From the NCBI GenBank assembly GCA_008933995.1, contig WARS01000051.1, positions 3,410,001 to 3,474,000 of the forward strand: a DNA stretch of 64,000 nt. Reading direction: 5' to 3'. Shown one piece after another: positions 35,514 to 49,210 of the stretch. The notes beneath the pieces are model-generated. The model was given only the letters and a program-made list of their open reading frames with translations, did no database searches and was not told the origin of the DNA. A program made the translations under genes and the position numbers. This DNA is from Datnioides undecimradiatus (Eukaryota; Chordata; Actinopteri; Lobotiformes; Datnioididae). Numbering within the stretch: position 1 is the stretch's first letter; every line of letters begins with the position of its first letter.

Positions 35514-37895
35514 TCTGCTGATCTCTGTAGTAACATAGACTATGTACAACGTTAGTCTCAATCAATAAATTGGACTCAACGATGCCTTCAAGCGGACGGA
35601 ACAGCTGCTAAGATGCTAACAGTGTAACGTTAGCCAGGTAGCTTCCTTCTGGTGCAGCTAGCAGACTAGCTGGACATGTGTTCCTCAGTGTCGGTGCTAG
35701 GAGAAGACCAATACTCGAACAGGTCGCTGCATAGTGTTTCTATATGTTGTATCTAGGTTGAATTACATTACTGCTGGGGACAGATAATGTCAGGTCATTC
35801 ACTGAATACAGCGAGAGAAGAGCAGTGCTGCCTTCATTGTCTCCTCGTAATCTTCATTTTCGACAGTACGATTTTTTATGCCGTGTTAGAGAACATACAA
35901 TATAATGCAATAATGAGGTTTTGGACATTCTTTTTTTAGTTTAAATATTAACATATATCTATATATATGTAAAACCTAGTGACGGTGAAAGAAATTATAC
36001 TATTGCATAAGATTACACACATTTACTCTGCAATCAGTAGAAATAAGTTCAACTGGGTGGTGCAGGTGCACAGACAAATGTCTGCGGTCATATTTTGTTA
36101 TTTTACCCTGTTGTATAAGATCTTATTATACTGCAGTAGCTTGGGAATTATTCTTTGACTAAACACTGAAGCAACAAAGGGCCTTAAAGTGCCATAACAT
36201 ACTTTGAAAGCAGACTATATGAAATAAAAGTTTGCACATACAGGATCATTGCCTGAAAAGACATACAAAGGGCAAACATGGGAAATCAATTTTAGAATTC
36301 ACCCTCCTCATGTAACCAATTATACAGCAATTTTTCATGCCTGTACAGCATATTAAAAATGTTGCTGTTATTGCCTGAATTAACATAAAGATTGTTGCAT
36401 TAGCCCCAGCGTCATGTTATATGAAGCATTACACTTGCAGTTGAACTGGCAACTTCATTGCTCCACCATGAGCCTCCAGAACAGCTTCAGTGCTCCCAGT
36501 TATAGATTTTACAAGTATCAAACCCAAATGGGTGGATGAAACAGCAGTCCTCTTCAATGTCACATCTCAAAATACTGCAGTTTAAGGGCTATAACCATCA
36601 GAGTTCCTATTTCAAAACCAAAAGGACAACAAGGCTTCCTTTTCAGAGAGTCATCCAAATGCACAGTCACACACTCAAATCAATTTTATTTGTAGAATGC
36701 CAAATCACACAAAGGTTTAGATTTTTTGTTCAGTTGTGGAGCACACAACCACTGCATCTTTTCATAGCCCCTGGGTCAATCAGTTGTTTAAATAATTATT
36801 CAAGCCGTTCTCATTAACTACTAAAGTTAGGACAGATCACATTACCAAATAATATTCAGTGAAACAGTGTAAGAGAACAGGCATAAGCCATAATGTCATA
36901 TGGTGAATATAGGTTAAAGGCAATATAACTGTTTGAGTACATTTAATTACATTTTCAGGTAGTTGGCCGTCAGTTCAGTTGTGGGTGGGGCCATCTGCCT
37001 TGACCAGTTGGGTAGAGACAAAGAGAGAGAGTGGGAGAGAGAGAGAGAGAGAGGAAAAGATAATACTGTAGCACAATGCAATTAGCACATAATTATCTTA
37101 AGTAATAATAATGCCAATAGTCATGGTATTAAGTGTAGCAGTTGTAGAAGCCAGGCCAACAGATCCAGATTCTATAGCTCTGGCAAAGTACCTGTAGAAA
37201 CTGACAGACGTAGGGGGGAGAGAGACAAGAAAGCGCATCTCCAACTATTGGAGAGGGTGGATTTGAAGGATACATACAGAATGAGAGGGAGAGGAGGAGA
37301 GAGGAGTTCTAATAATCACCTAAGCTAGCTCTTACTATAAGCTTTATAAAAGTGGATGGATTCTAATGTGGAGAGGGTGCCCCAAACAAATTGGCAGCTG
37401 GAAACATCATATCTTGTAGACTACAGGAAACTTGTTTGTATTCCAGCTGATATTTAATATAACTGGGAAATGCTTTTACAGCATGATAAGAACAATCTTA
37501 TTGCACATTGTTGTTCCTGCACCACGAGGAAAAGGGGAATAATTTTCAGCAATTGCAGTACAATTTAAGAAACAGTGCAAAAATAAAATATCAATAAACA
37601 GTCCACATCTAAAACGTTATAATCACATGGTGCTCAAAGTTTGAATTGCACATAGATATGCATCAGAAGTGTCATGTAGTTGTAAAAATTATTATTTCCA
37701 AATATATCATACATAATGTCAAGGATTTGTAGTTGTACATGATGTTGATAAGTCTGCTTCTGAAATTGCTCCAGTACTTGATTATCACATCATATAGAGG
37801 TTGAGAGTCACTGTCCATGATGATCATCTTCTTTCAGACACCCCCACCAAAGATACGAAATGAATGACCACAATCTCAGCAGGACAGAAGTTGAT
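35514..37895. other. bap18 5' flank and repeat-rich interval
   Basis: Sequence upstream of the bap18 ATG has moderate CpG (near 35,580-35,640) and is probably its promoter. The rest is mostly dispersed repeat (36,676-37,360) and AT-rich DNA. RNASEK, which lies between ALOX12 and C17orf49 in human, was not found here. Confidence 0.45.
36676..37360 (+). repeat. Dispersed fish repeat with (GA)n core
   Basis: Starts with TCAATTTTATTTGTAGAATG CCAAATCACA and proceeds through GGGGCCATCTGCCTTGACCA, a GAGA run (37,021-37,053), AATAATAATGCCAATAG, and CAGGCCAACAGATCCAG. I recognise this order of phrases from a repeat common in percomorph fish. No terminal duplication was identified. Confidence 0.5.
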
Positions 37896-38121
37896 TCACG
37901 TAATGCTACCCAGGCCCTCGTGGTAAGTATAGGCACAGTAGAACGGTGAGATGATGACGTCTTGAACTGCCATCTTTGTCTGGTAAGCAAACTTAAACGG
38001 GTCTCTTAAACCGAAACAGCTAATCATGGGCAGATTCAACTCACTCTCACTCTCCTTTCCCGGTGAGCAGTGTGTGACGACAACAATGCGGCCAAGCCGA
38101 CACAGAACAATGTAAGAGCAG
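37896..38121 (-). CDS. Unrecognised stop-free stretch with acceptor-like upstream edge
   Basis: On the minus strand, TTTCTTTTTTAAG at 38,122-38,134 resembles a splice acceptor. From 38,121 a frame is open for about 74 codons to TGA at 37,896-37,898, containing RLGRIVVVTHCSPG, FGLRDPFKFAYQTK and AVQDVIISPFYCAYTYHEGL. CpG content is locally raised. It lies between alox and bap18, where RNASEK sits in mammals, but shows no resemblance to RNASEK. It has no ATG for the full frame and no family is recognised, so it may be chance, a 5' region, or an exon of an unknown gene. Confidence 0.2.
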
Positions 38122-41100
38122 CTTAAAAAAGAAATTGTATTTCATTTTATTGGCTTTAAAAGCTGAGGGTTTTTGAATATCCGATGTTTAGGAACGCACC
38201 ATAGTTGCACGTCATGCCGCGTTCAGTCGTGTTATTTGAACGGTAATTGTGAGTAAACGAGTGGAAAAACCCGTTGACGTGTCCCCGATTCTGAGTCGAA
38301 GACATGTCATGGTGGAAAGAATGAACAAGTCATGTCGCCAGACTGTTAACAGGATGAATGCAGATGCAGGCAGATACATCGAAATAAAACTTAACATTAA
38401 CACCAATAGTAGCCATTTAGCAGATATCATTTAGTGCATAACTGGCACAAGTACAAAAGACTCCAAGAGTTGATCATTGAGGCTATTAATTTATGCGATA
38501 ACAAGGTCAAAATCAGTGCCGATTACTCTGGAACAATGCGTGGACGTTTCCATATCGGCTAGGGGTTTTCACGTTCTCTCAATTCTGCTGACATTACTTG
38601 AATGCAACACGGCCATTGTCAAAGAATGTCATGTGACTGAAGACGATGTGGTCACATGACTTTTAGCATCCTCTTAGGAAGCTTAGTACAATATATAATA
38701 AGTCTTGTGTCAAAACGACATGTTGTCACTTTCCAACACCAACTGTTGTACAGGCCTGTTGACTTTGCTATAAGTGTATTATGGAGAGTAAAAACACTGA
38801 TTCACCCAAAATTACACCATGCACTATATAGAAAAACTCTACTCACCCTCATGAATTCCAGATTTTTGAAATGTTAAGAGAGAAATAACAACAATTTAAA
38901 TGTTTCATCTTTAATGTCAACAAACAATATTCCAAAGAAAAAAATTGTTATTTCTATGTCTGTGCAGCCAACCTGACTAATACCTTTGCATTTATTTATT
39001 TACTTTTGCAGTTTACAAGTCTGCATGAATAATCTTTGCAAGCTCTCTGTGGTGTCACATTTTCTCCACTTATTGATTATGGTTTGTACAGAGCTCCATG
39101 GTCCATCCAAAACAGTCTCTATAGTTTCTTTGGTAGCTCTCTGTGCTCATGACTGTCCCAGTAGGATGCAACCCCAAACATTCAGTTTTTCACTTTTTTA
39201 TGTGGACTGTAGCTTTAGTTGTACCTTTTCATGCAGATATTGGTGAAAATACCTGAAATAGTTTTTGTTTTATTTTTTTAAAGGCACCCCTGCATGTAAA
39301 ATAATTAATGGGCTGTGGCAGCATTGATGTGTGTTTTAGTTTGTGTTTTAGACAGTAAAAATTATTTACAGATGCACCTTTTTGTTTTGTGCCACAATGC
39401 AGGGATCCCAATCATATTAAAGTTGGGGCTGTGTTTTTTGGAATTAAGAATGTGAAAAATGTAATTGTGATAATTATTTTAAACTATCCTTAATCAGTGT
39501 AATATTTAATGATAAAACTGATCAAGTGATTATGTGTACTGACAAGCATGCCGACTATCTAATTTGGATACAGAACTTCTTTTTATTTGCAGATCTTTGT
39601 TTGTACTGTCATGGAAATGTAATTACTTTTTAAGCCTTACTATTTAGCTATCACATTTTTGTGTTTTGTCTTTGAAATACAGTTTTTCTCCAGTTTTTAT
39701 TTTCTTTTAAATGCAGTTTTGTTTGAATTTCCTTTCCCCCATAAAGCACTTTGAGTTGCCTTGTGTCTGAATGGTGCTATATTAATAAAGTTGCCTTGGC
39801 TTGCTCTTTAGGACTACCTGGTGCACTAGTGACACCTGCTGGAATGAGAAGCTCTCAGCAGCACCCTAACAACACTAGGCAGTGTTTGGACATTTACCTG
39901 TACACTGATTGCTGCAAAACTGTTTCAGGTCACTTTCATGCATTTAAGATGTCATAATTCTGTCTCTTATTACAATTGTTAAAGATTTGATTGTGGAAGT
40001 AAAAACTATCCCCTGGAACTTAAAACGTTGTGTTATAATCATTTTAAAGGTTGTAATTAATTATTACATATATTAATTATTTTTATTATATAGCAGTTAT
40101 TTTGTCTCAGTTTGCTCTTGCAAACCTACTGTACAAGAATGTAGCCTTATTTGTTTCTAATATCCACTTGTGTTTGGAATTTTAGTCATTACATCTGATG
40201 CGGTCTAAAGTGTTAATCAGAGTCATGAGCAAAGTGTTTTCCACCCTCTAAGGGCAGCACTGAAAACATCACAGTAGCAGTGATGTCTGGAATTGTTACC
40301 TGGTGTTCACTCAAGCCACATTTTCACACATTTTATATTTTGAAATGCTTATAGTGTAATAACAAATGTGAGTCCATAGACAACCGAGTTAGCTTGATTA
40401 GATTGTTTATTTGATGACTTATTTGACTTGATGTTTTATTTAAAAGTTACATTAAAGATTATCTGTCCCAATTTTCAAACCTCACTTTTCAACTTTTCCA
40501 CACATAATCTGCACTGTTATTACGAGTTAGGTTTTTATTGGCTAAATAAAAGAAGGGCACTGATGTATATCCAGCTTTCAGATACAACTTGTAGTCTCTT
40601 TTTCTGTGGATGGTGTTTGTTCAGTTGTGTTTGCATATGCAGGGAGATGAAAACTACTGTCTCCGTTCAAAGAATGTCTTATTATGGTTTAATGTCCTTA
40701 TTGATCTTTTTGTAGCTGTGCACTGAATTCTGGCCACCTTTGACCCTCTTAGTTGACCACCCATTATCTAGTTTTTAGAGACTTTCTATAGCATTTCACT
40801 TAAAGGAACACACATATTTCAGGCAACTGTTATGCTTGCAAATCAATAAAATTCTGTGACAGAAAGCTTGTGTTTGGCCAACAATAAATGCATTAACTAA
40901 ATCTTACATCTACACATCTTACATCTTAAATCTATAAATTCCAATGCATGCATACTTCACACAACATGTCCAACCATATTTATTTGACTCTGGCCATGGT
41001 GTCACTGTGGCTGTGATACAATCCAACTGTGTCTGGTGGACATTCACAAATTTATTTACACACATGAAGTTTTCACTTACTCGAAAACAACTCTGAAAGG

Positions 41101-41163
41101 TGTCAGGTATGAACCATACCACATGACTTGCAGAGTCCTGCATGGAGTAGTCAGTTAGGCTGT
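38122..41163. other. Interval downstream of alox
   Basis: Mostly AT-rich, without supported exons. A minus-strand AATAAA (40,979-40,984), about 180 bases after the lipoxygenase stop, is a plausible polyadenylation signal for it. A retroelement-like tail lies at 39,743-39,803. Confidence 0.45.
39743..39803 (+). repeat. Retroelement-like 3' tail
   Basis: AAAGCACTTTGAGTTGCCTT followed by GAATGGTGCTATATTAATAA and AGTTGCCTTGGCTTG. This phrase is familiar as the 3' end of widespread fish SINE/LINE-type repeats. Only the tail is recognisable. Confidence 0.45.
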
Positions 41164-44100
41164 CTATATTGTGATGCTGTTTTCTATGCGGCTGGGCAGG
41201 AGGAAAAGGTATGGAAGCTCCAGTCCTTTATTCTGATTTAGGATGTGGCCCTCAATCTCTGTCAACTCTCTTCTGAATCTGTCAATCAGCTCCTGGGCCT
41301 GCCCCTCGGTGAAGTGCTCCTGTGTGTATTGGCCCAAAGGAATCTAGGCAGAAGAACAATTTTACATTTACACATTTTTATATGTCACTCTCACAATCTG
41401 TAAAATGTTGTAGCCATTGTGTTTATGTGTTCCATTCTTGAGAGATACTCAACTGGGCGGAGTGTGCAAGCAAACAAAAGAACACACAGCTGCTGCTGCC
41501 TTTCCATAAACACCCACTCCTCCCTTCTCTGCTCTTGTGTACCACACTCCTCCTGATCCACCCCTTTCTTTCTCTGATTTCTCTGTCTATCTCCTCTCCG
41601 TAGAGCCCCACATGGTCTGTCGTGTCGAGGCTCGATGGTGGATTCCCCTCAATACAGCAGCACCAAATAAAGGAATCAGAAGTCGTTCTCTATGTTTCCA
41701 TTTCTTAACAAATCATTTGAATGCAAACTGTTGAAATTTTGGTCCTTGCTTTTTTAAAATGTAGAATAGTAATTTCTTCATTTAAATATTTTACTGTTAT
41801 TAACAATACGCAGAATTCATCATTAGTAGACATATTCATCTGGTACACATACATATCAAATAATAATAACTTTATTCAAGTTGACTTTGTGATTTCAAGT
41901 TAAGAAGCCAGCCATAGTCTAGCATGGACTCTACATGTGTGATCTGGAAATATGAAACCTCCAGGCCACATAGAAATATAGGTTAAGGAATTTTCAGTGA
42001 GGGAAATATTAATGTTATTCAATTTATTTATGTTATTCAATGAATTTATGAACCAAATGAACAAAATAAACTGTAACAGACACAATGCTATTATGGATAT
42101 CAAACATACTTATAATGTCCACAAGTGTATTGTTCCCAGTAAAATTGCAGTCTTACTTATCCAAAATGTATATATTCAAAATTACAATATGGATGTGTGT
42201 AATTACCTGTAATTAAACTGTAAGTATCAGGAGTAACAAAGGGACTGTAGATATCTATATTGTAATTGTGAATATCTGAAATTACACATGCACATGAATG
42301 GCAAAAGTGATGTGACGTGTCTGAGGAAGAATGATATTGTGAGTCTGAAATGACTATTGTGAATAGGAGAACTTACAGAAACCTGCAATACAGTTGCAGT
42401 CTAGAGATTCAATATTAAAATGGCTTTCCACAGACTTACTGCATCTGGTTGTGCTCGCCCCAAATGCCATGTGATAGCCATCTGCACACAGGACTGGCTG
42501 ACATCAGGGAGGGTGGCCATGATCATCTCCATGGTAACAGCATCTTTGTCTGTTGGTGGGCCATGTCTCATGGTGCAGGGGGTGTTAGGGACCCAGGCAC
42601 ACCAGTCAAACTGGAACATCAACATCAAGAGGGACAAAGAACCTTGGTTTATGATGTCTCACTTTGCGGTCTTGACCGAAACTGTGGCGAGGGCTAGCCT
42701 GAATGTTCTTTCCTTTGACACTAAGATATCACAGAGCTGACAGCAACAACCACAAACATCCTAGTATCTAAGTGTGTGAGTGTTCAGCACCTGTCCATTG
42801 TTGGTAGCAGCATGCTGGGCTGTACTGATGAAGATTGCCACTGACAGCAGGGTGGAGAGTTCCTTACTGGTGCTCAGCTTACTGGCCAGACCTAAACATA
42901 TATCCAATATAATGTATGGTTGTGATAAGATGCACACTAAATATCATTAAAACATTTCAAATTACATTTATTCATATTGCTCATCTTCTCACTAGTTTGA
43001 GTTTGGTGTTGATTTCTAAAATCAAGTCTTTGACTTTAAAATAATGCCACATAAAATACCATGTATCAATGTCCTGGCACATATAGGATATGACAAATAT
43101 GACAATTCCGCCTGGACTATATTGGCCTTGTGTATGTTATTAATAATTGTAAAGTTTGCCTGTCAGTTTAGTCATGCTATAGAGTTCATCTGTGTCGTGA
43201 TAATGAGTAATAAAATAAATAATAAAGAAATATGCGAAATATAACAAATATAACAAACCAAAGTTGGGGAGATCAGTGAAACCTTCCAGTGATATGTCTC
43301 TGATCCAAGCTTGGAGCTCCAGATCCTCTTGTACATCACTGTCTGATTGGTAGTATAGGTTAACCATACCTGAGACATAACTGAGGGAAGAGGGACATGG
43401 GGTTATGACTCAGAGTTGGATAAACAAATACTTCTGTCCCTTAATAGTATCCCCAAATGAGAAAAGTCATTATCACAATCAATTTATAATAGTATTAAGT
43501 GAACTTCTGTGCAAGAAATGAACACTTCAGACTTTTGAAATTCCTGATGGTCAGAATAAGGACCCTGTTGCAGACGGTACAGCACAACCCCTTAGCAAAA
43601 CATACAGAAATCCTTAAGAGCAAATTAACCAAACCAAGACACCTATTGATTGCATTCTTGGAACAGAAATGCATGCTCTCACATGAGGATGAGGAGCTTC
43701 TAAATGCTCAGATTCTGTTATGTAAGTCTCTACACTTTGAGGCCTACTTGGGTGATTCTGGGTGTAAGTTAATTAAAAACAAATTAATCTTTAAAAATAT
43801 TATTGCAACTCCTTATTATCAGTCAATGCCAATAAGGGTATATAGTCTCTATATCTCATCCAAAATGCAAGAGGTTTGGAGATAGCTCATGAAAACATTG
43901 CTGAATCGGTTTATCAGTACAGCTGGTGCTTGTGGGCTAATTGGTTTCTCTTTCTTTTAAGGAGTAGAGTGCATGTATGTGCAGTCAATAAAAGATAGTT
44001 TGTGAGAGACTTGCCACAGTCACATTACTAAAACTACAGACTTAAAACTTCTCTGTTAAATTCTCCAACATACTTTGGTCTTTCAGAGCCAGTCGCGCTC

Positions 44101-47100
44101 TCACACTTTTCTACCAAGTGCTAACATAAGCATGATGTGTGTACCTGTGTATCGCCTCCCACAGCATCAGACTGTGTTCTCTGTAGAAATAGTTTGGGAG
44201 CTGGGAAACTCCTCTGTCAATGAAGTCATTCAATGGTTGGAGGGAGCGGTATGTTAGCACCTTGTACTCCTTCTGAGCCAGAATCAAGAGGCCATCACCA
44301 CCTGTGGATACAACCTACACAAAATGACAATATGAGCACCATTAATCAATCTTTACCAGACTGTTTAAGACAGCAAATAAGTTCACTTTTACTTTCTTTT
44401 ATAAAATGAAGTGGAGGGCATTGTGACTTTGACAGTCACAGACAAATCAGTTTCAATCGTATGTACTGTGACATACCCGTTTGAAGATGCCATTGGCAGA
44501 GATGAGCTGAGTGCGCCCCCTACAGTTTATCTCTAGAGTGTAGCGCAGATGAGGGGCCAAAAGCTGCAGCAGGACACACAGTAATTGTTCCAGATACAAA
44601 ATAACTGTGTTATCTATAGTTCGTCAAAACCAAAACACCACAAATAACAGCCAAATTCTCAAATAATAGCAGGTATAATTGAACTGTTACAAATAAAGTA
44701 AAAACAGCCATAATTACATTATTAAAACAATAGAGTAATGGCACTTTCATGTCATAACTTAAGAGCAGTTTGCCTATAGCAACAATATTTGTGTTGAAAA
44801 GAAACTGTTTTAAGTAGAATGGTCTGTTATGATTGTTGTACAGATGGACTGGGTGCCGTGGAAACATACATTATTCTTTACTTATTAAGACAATTAGTAA
44901 TAGTTGAGGAAGTGTTGAGTTTTAAATTGAACAATAAAGGCCTCTTTCTAATGAAGGCTTGTTTCAAATAAAGGTCCTGCTCAATCTGCATAGTAAATTT
45001 ATGCCCATTCAATATATGATAACTGATGCGGTAATTACATGCTGACCATAACCTGAAAGTAACACACTACTTTACTTTCTGCCCAGAATTATACACAGAC
45101 ATTGATTAAATATTCTGGCTGAAAACTATATTTGTAAATATAGTATGGTATATGACATATGTATATGTTCACCTTATATATAGGGTGTACAGCAGGCAAC
45201 TGTCTCAGGGTAGCCACACAAAACACCTCTATGACCAGGTGAGTCCTGAGCAGGTGAGACAGCAGCTGGAACACTTGGAACTCAGAGTGACGCACCCACA
45301 TCTTAGCCAATAGCCAGGCTAGGGGTGGGTCCTTGGGCAGGAATATGGGTGTGTCCAGCCCTGGAGTCTGCTCTAGCTGAGGAGGAGGGGGAATGTATTA
45401 CAGACAGTCTTTTTGTACTACATAAAGGCAATTTGAAATAGACATATGTGCAGTCTTTAGTCACATTCATTAAGTATTCTCAGATTTTACATTCAGTATT
45501 CTCAGATTTAAAAAAAAACACATTTTCAGACTAACTTCCTGTATCCATACATAATTTAAATATTTCTAAATATTACATTAAATCTATTTTTGTGGTTACT
45601 TTCATTTTTATATTTCTTACATTTTTGGAAAATTTTCTTTCTTCATTTACATTCTTTATTTGTTAAACATTTCTCAATCACTTCCAGTATTCACATGTTT
45701 ATTTTATACATGTATAAAAGCATAAAATTCACCATTCTCCGAATTATATCAAGTATGCTCAGGTTTTCATTCAGTGTTATCAGATGTGTGGAAATATTTC
45801 TCAAAACTGCATTCACCATTCTACTTCACGTTCAGTATTCTTAGATTTTAATAAATATTTCTCAGATTTACATGAAATGTTACCTGTATAGCAATAGGTA
45901 TGAGTCCTTCATCTGGGTGTTGGTACAGAAGACAGAGTGGAGCGGCGATGTATTGAGGTTTACCTCTAATTGTGTTGGTTGGAATCCCATCCATGATGGC
46001 GTAGTCTAACAAGTAGATATTCCCTGCCTGGACAAGAGGGAAGCAGAACAATTAAGAACAACGTAGATATGGAAGAAACAAAGAGTATGTGAGGAAGGAA
46101 AAACTGTAGCAGCAGATGTAGCGCATTTGTCCACCTTGAGTTCTTTGTCCAGGGTAGTCCCAAGGGCCATGGAGCTCTGTACCATGTTCGGCAAGACAGG
46201 GAAGTTCTCTGGCAGCTTCTTGCACCTCTGGATCATCCTTGGGTTACAGCCATTCATACACTGGTAGCCAAAGAACCAATCTTCCTTCCAGTGCTCCATA
46301 CAGTATTCTGATACACACACACTTAGTGAGTAATGAATGCTATCATTTTCTGTCAATGCAAGATATATGTATATAAACTACTGTACTTAGTAGTCAGGTG
46401 TTAAATGTCAAGCCTGTTATACTAAAAAAGATAACTATTTTGTTAGATCTGCTGTCCCGTGAGGCTTCAGTGCAATGTTTCAATCTAGGGACTCACATTA
46501 CAGCTTTGAAAAGAAACCACTGTGGGAACCTACTGTGTAACAATGGGTTTTGAAAGAATCTAGTCCAGAAGTGGGGCAGGACTTCAGTTCTATATTCTGT
46601 TGCAGACATAGCTCTTGGCAAAATGTTTTTATCCACTTAGTCAGTTCAATTTAGTCAAGTTAACTTCAATTTGAAGTGAAAGATATAAAAAATAAGAAAG
46701 AGAAACAAAAATGTTTTTTTGTTGTGACAGGTGTGTCAAAATTGACCCACCAGCTATTGGGCTTCGCAGCTTCCAGAAGATCCGTTTGAAATCATCCAGG
46801 TCATTCCAGGACTTCCCAAACCTGATGGCCAGCTTTTTCAGAGATAACTCCAGCAAGCTGTTGTGAGAGAAGGGTGCATATGTACAGCGTTAATCACATT
46901 GGTGGGATACAGGTCTAATATATAGTACATGGTAGTAAGTTAACTTTCACCTACTGACCAAAAAGCTTTGCTCTATAAGGTCATCCATTTATTTTAGCAT
47001 TAAGACTCTGTGAGTGTGTGTTTCTGTGAATGTGTACATGTGTGCACCACCTACGCATACTGTAAGGAATGTTCAAAGTCGCTCCTCTTCTCATTGTCAA

Positions 47101-49004
47101 AGCGGGCGTCTTGAGGTAAATCTGCTTCTGTTTTAGCATCAATACACCTGGGAATCCCTGGTGCCCACGTTATCCATCTAAAGACAGAACACACAAAATG
47201 AAGGAATGTTAATAAAAAGAAATCTTCAACATACCCACTCTGGAAAGTGAAGCCATATCTTTGTGTTATATGTATTGGACCTGTAGGTCATTTGTCTCTG
47301 CTGCAGCTCTGTCTTCCTGTGTTCGAGGAGCTGAGGTAATGAGTCGTCTCTCAGTATCTTTGCTAGAGAGGCAGGCAGAGGAGACAGATTCTGAGAAATG
47401 AAAGCAGTGCCAGTAAGATGGCCTACAGTTGACAGATCACATGTTAATGAGCAGTGGTTATGAACCTTACAAATTCTTGAGTGCCAGCTTAATATCTCAC
47501 ATAACAAAACAGCTGAAAGAATCATTTATCCATACACCATAATTTAAATGTCATTAGCCTTGTGTCGGCACAAACATTAAACCTGGTGATAGTGAATTTT
47601 AAATTGCACCCTGGTTTCCACTGATGCAGTTGGTGCTCAGAATTTTAATAAGTAGCCAGCCACTGACCAACCAGATCCACTGGAGCAGCAGTTTGAAGTG
47701 GGGGCCTTGCTCAGAGTCTCCACAGCAGTACTTTAACATGTTACCATCAAGAGTTGATCATGAATGCCTAGAATCTTTCCTACCTGTTCCCTCTCTTATC
47801 TCCACCTTGACATCTCCTATAAGCCAGCGGTAACAAGGGAAAGTCAGCACTTTCTCTCCACCTGGAGGCTCCACTTTGACATAGCGACAGAACCAGTTAT
47901 CTTCCACCCAGTACCTCTGTTTCTCCAGTCTGACCAGCAGCAGGGAGCCTAGGGGTGAGGGGCTGGTCACCTTATAATGATCAATCTGATGGAGAAAGAA
48001 AGAGAAAGAATTATTGGCATGCTTTGAAATCAGTCATACACGCCAACACAAACACTACTGCATTCAAACTAAAGCTTAACTAAAACTTTTAAACACTAAA
48101 CAGAATATCTGTGTGAGACCTGAAATTCCAGCCTTGATGACTCATTTTGAATGTGAATGTAAAATTAAAGCTAATAATAATCTAGATGATTATCAAAAGG
48201 CCTTAACATAACAACCTCATCCTCCAGCCTATGTCTTTTTCTTTCTGCTTGTGGGATTCACATTAGTAGCAGTCAGGATACAACCGTGTAGAATTATCCT
48301 GCAGCTGAGTGCAGCCACCTTATGTAGAAAACAAATGATGTAGCTCATATTTTTGGTCATTACCTAAAGCGCATGAACAACAATGGCACTTGTCAGTTCA
48401 ACCTCTAAACTAAATAGACTTAGTTACAGCTATTACTTTTTAACACAACAGCTAACAAATAAGGATTTCAATCATGAACTGGTATTCAAGTTGTGCAATC
48501 AACATCACAATATACAATAAATTCTGGATATTGATCAATGAAATTATTTCTCAACTATACATACCAACAGTGGATTTTTTTTTGTAGAAGGGTTTTCTGC
48601 CAAGTGTAGTCAGGTGATTACAAGAGGCTAGAATAATCAAATCTGATCCAGATGATAAGGGCTTTATATAACACGCTGGCATACCACTTCAGATATTTGG
48701 ATATTTGATTCAACAGTAAAGGAATGGTCCACTGGTGGACTTTACAGGTAGAAATCTTAATTCATGCTGGTGATTTGAATTGTGTTTCCTTGCTGTTCGT
48801 ATACACATCAGAACACTTATTAGTAAATGATCACGTCACCATTCCACACACACTCACCGCTCCTCGACAGAAGTCCAGTCCAGGGTTGTCCAGCAGAGTG
48901 CGTTCGCTTTCCCCCTTCTCCCCCACCAGGGTCACAAAGATGTAGTTGTTGGTGCCAGAATACTCTGATGTACCAGTTGCAACTGTTACAGTGTAGACTT
49001 CCAT
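41164..49004 (-). CDS. alox12: Arachidonate lipoxygenase, ALOX12/15 type, 14 coding exons
   Basis: Exons in transcript order: 49004-48858, 47985-47784, 47362-47281, 47177-47055, 46857-46751, 46307-46135, 46027-45884, 45376-45173, 44563-44477, 44314-44145, 43380-43259, 42891-42791, 42610-42440, 41343-41164 (TAG). All phases agree; total 670 aa, normal for the family. The PLAT domain starts [20 protein letters not shown]. Iron ligands are H367 and H372 (SHLLRTHL), H547 and N551 (AQHAATNN), and the C-terminal Ile670 (ENSITI). ALOX12-like stretches include [10 protein letters not shown] and [12 protein letters not shown]. Reaction: stereospecific dioxygenation of arachidonate or related polyunsaturated fatty acids to hydroperoxides, cytosol to membrane. 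Positional specificity is not predicted here. bap18 downstream supports ALOX12 and pelp1 upstream resembles ALOX15, so the symbol is provisional. No break is seen. Confidence 0.93.
43499..43885 (+). other. Antisense intronic open frame, unrecognised
   Basis: A 128-codon frame on the strand opposite the lipoxygenase, inside its tenth intron, with [14 protein letters not shown] and [10 protein letters not shown]. It is long for AT-rich intronic DNA but shows no family I know and no obvious promoter. It could be an eroded transposon coding fragment or chance. Confidence 0.15.
45450..45880 (+). repeat. Degenerate tandem repeat in a lipoxygenase intron
   Basis: Variants of ACATTCAGTATTCTCAGATT recur (clear at about 45,465-45,510, decayed later as TCATTCAGTGTTATCAGAT and CGTTCAGTATTCTTAGATT). 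The array reaches to within a few bases of exon 7's donor side at 45,884. Confidence 0.5.
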
Positions 49005-49202
49005 CTAAGGACATGAACGTACACATAGGATGCTGATAACCAAGAATTTCATTGACAGGATATTGGTACTTGATGGCTGCAAGAGATTCTTGTGGACTGA
49101 AGCTGTTGATAATATAAAGGGAGCCAACATACAATGTTTCCAGGGGCTTAGTAACTTTCCACATGGCAATGTTATACTTCAAGGGAGCTACCCTGACTGA
49201 AT

Positions 49203-49210
49203 GTATCCTG
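49203..49210 (+). repeat. Left target-site duplication of a hAT MITE
   Basis: GTATCCTG directly before the element; the identical octamer follows its right end. Confidence 0.85.

Noticed and set aside
47363..47390. Earlier acceptor for lipoxygenase exon 3, and donor at 47,235 for a longer exon
   Set aside because: That acceptor gives the wrong phase. Using 47,362-47,281 gives the family-typical 82-bp exon and restores the REGT-AKILRDD and TYRW junctions.
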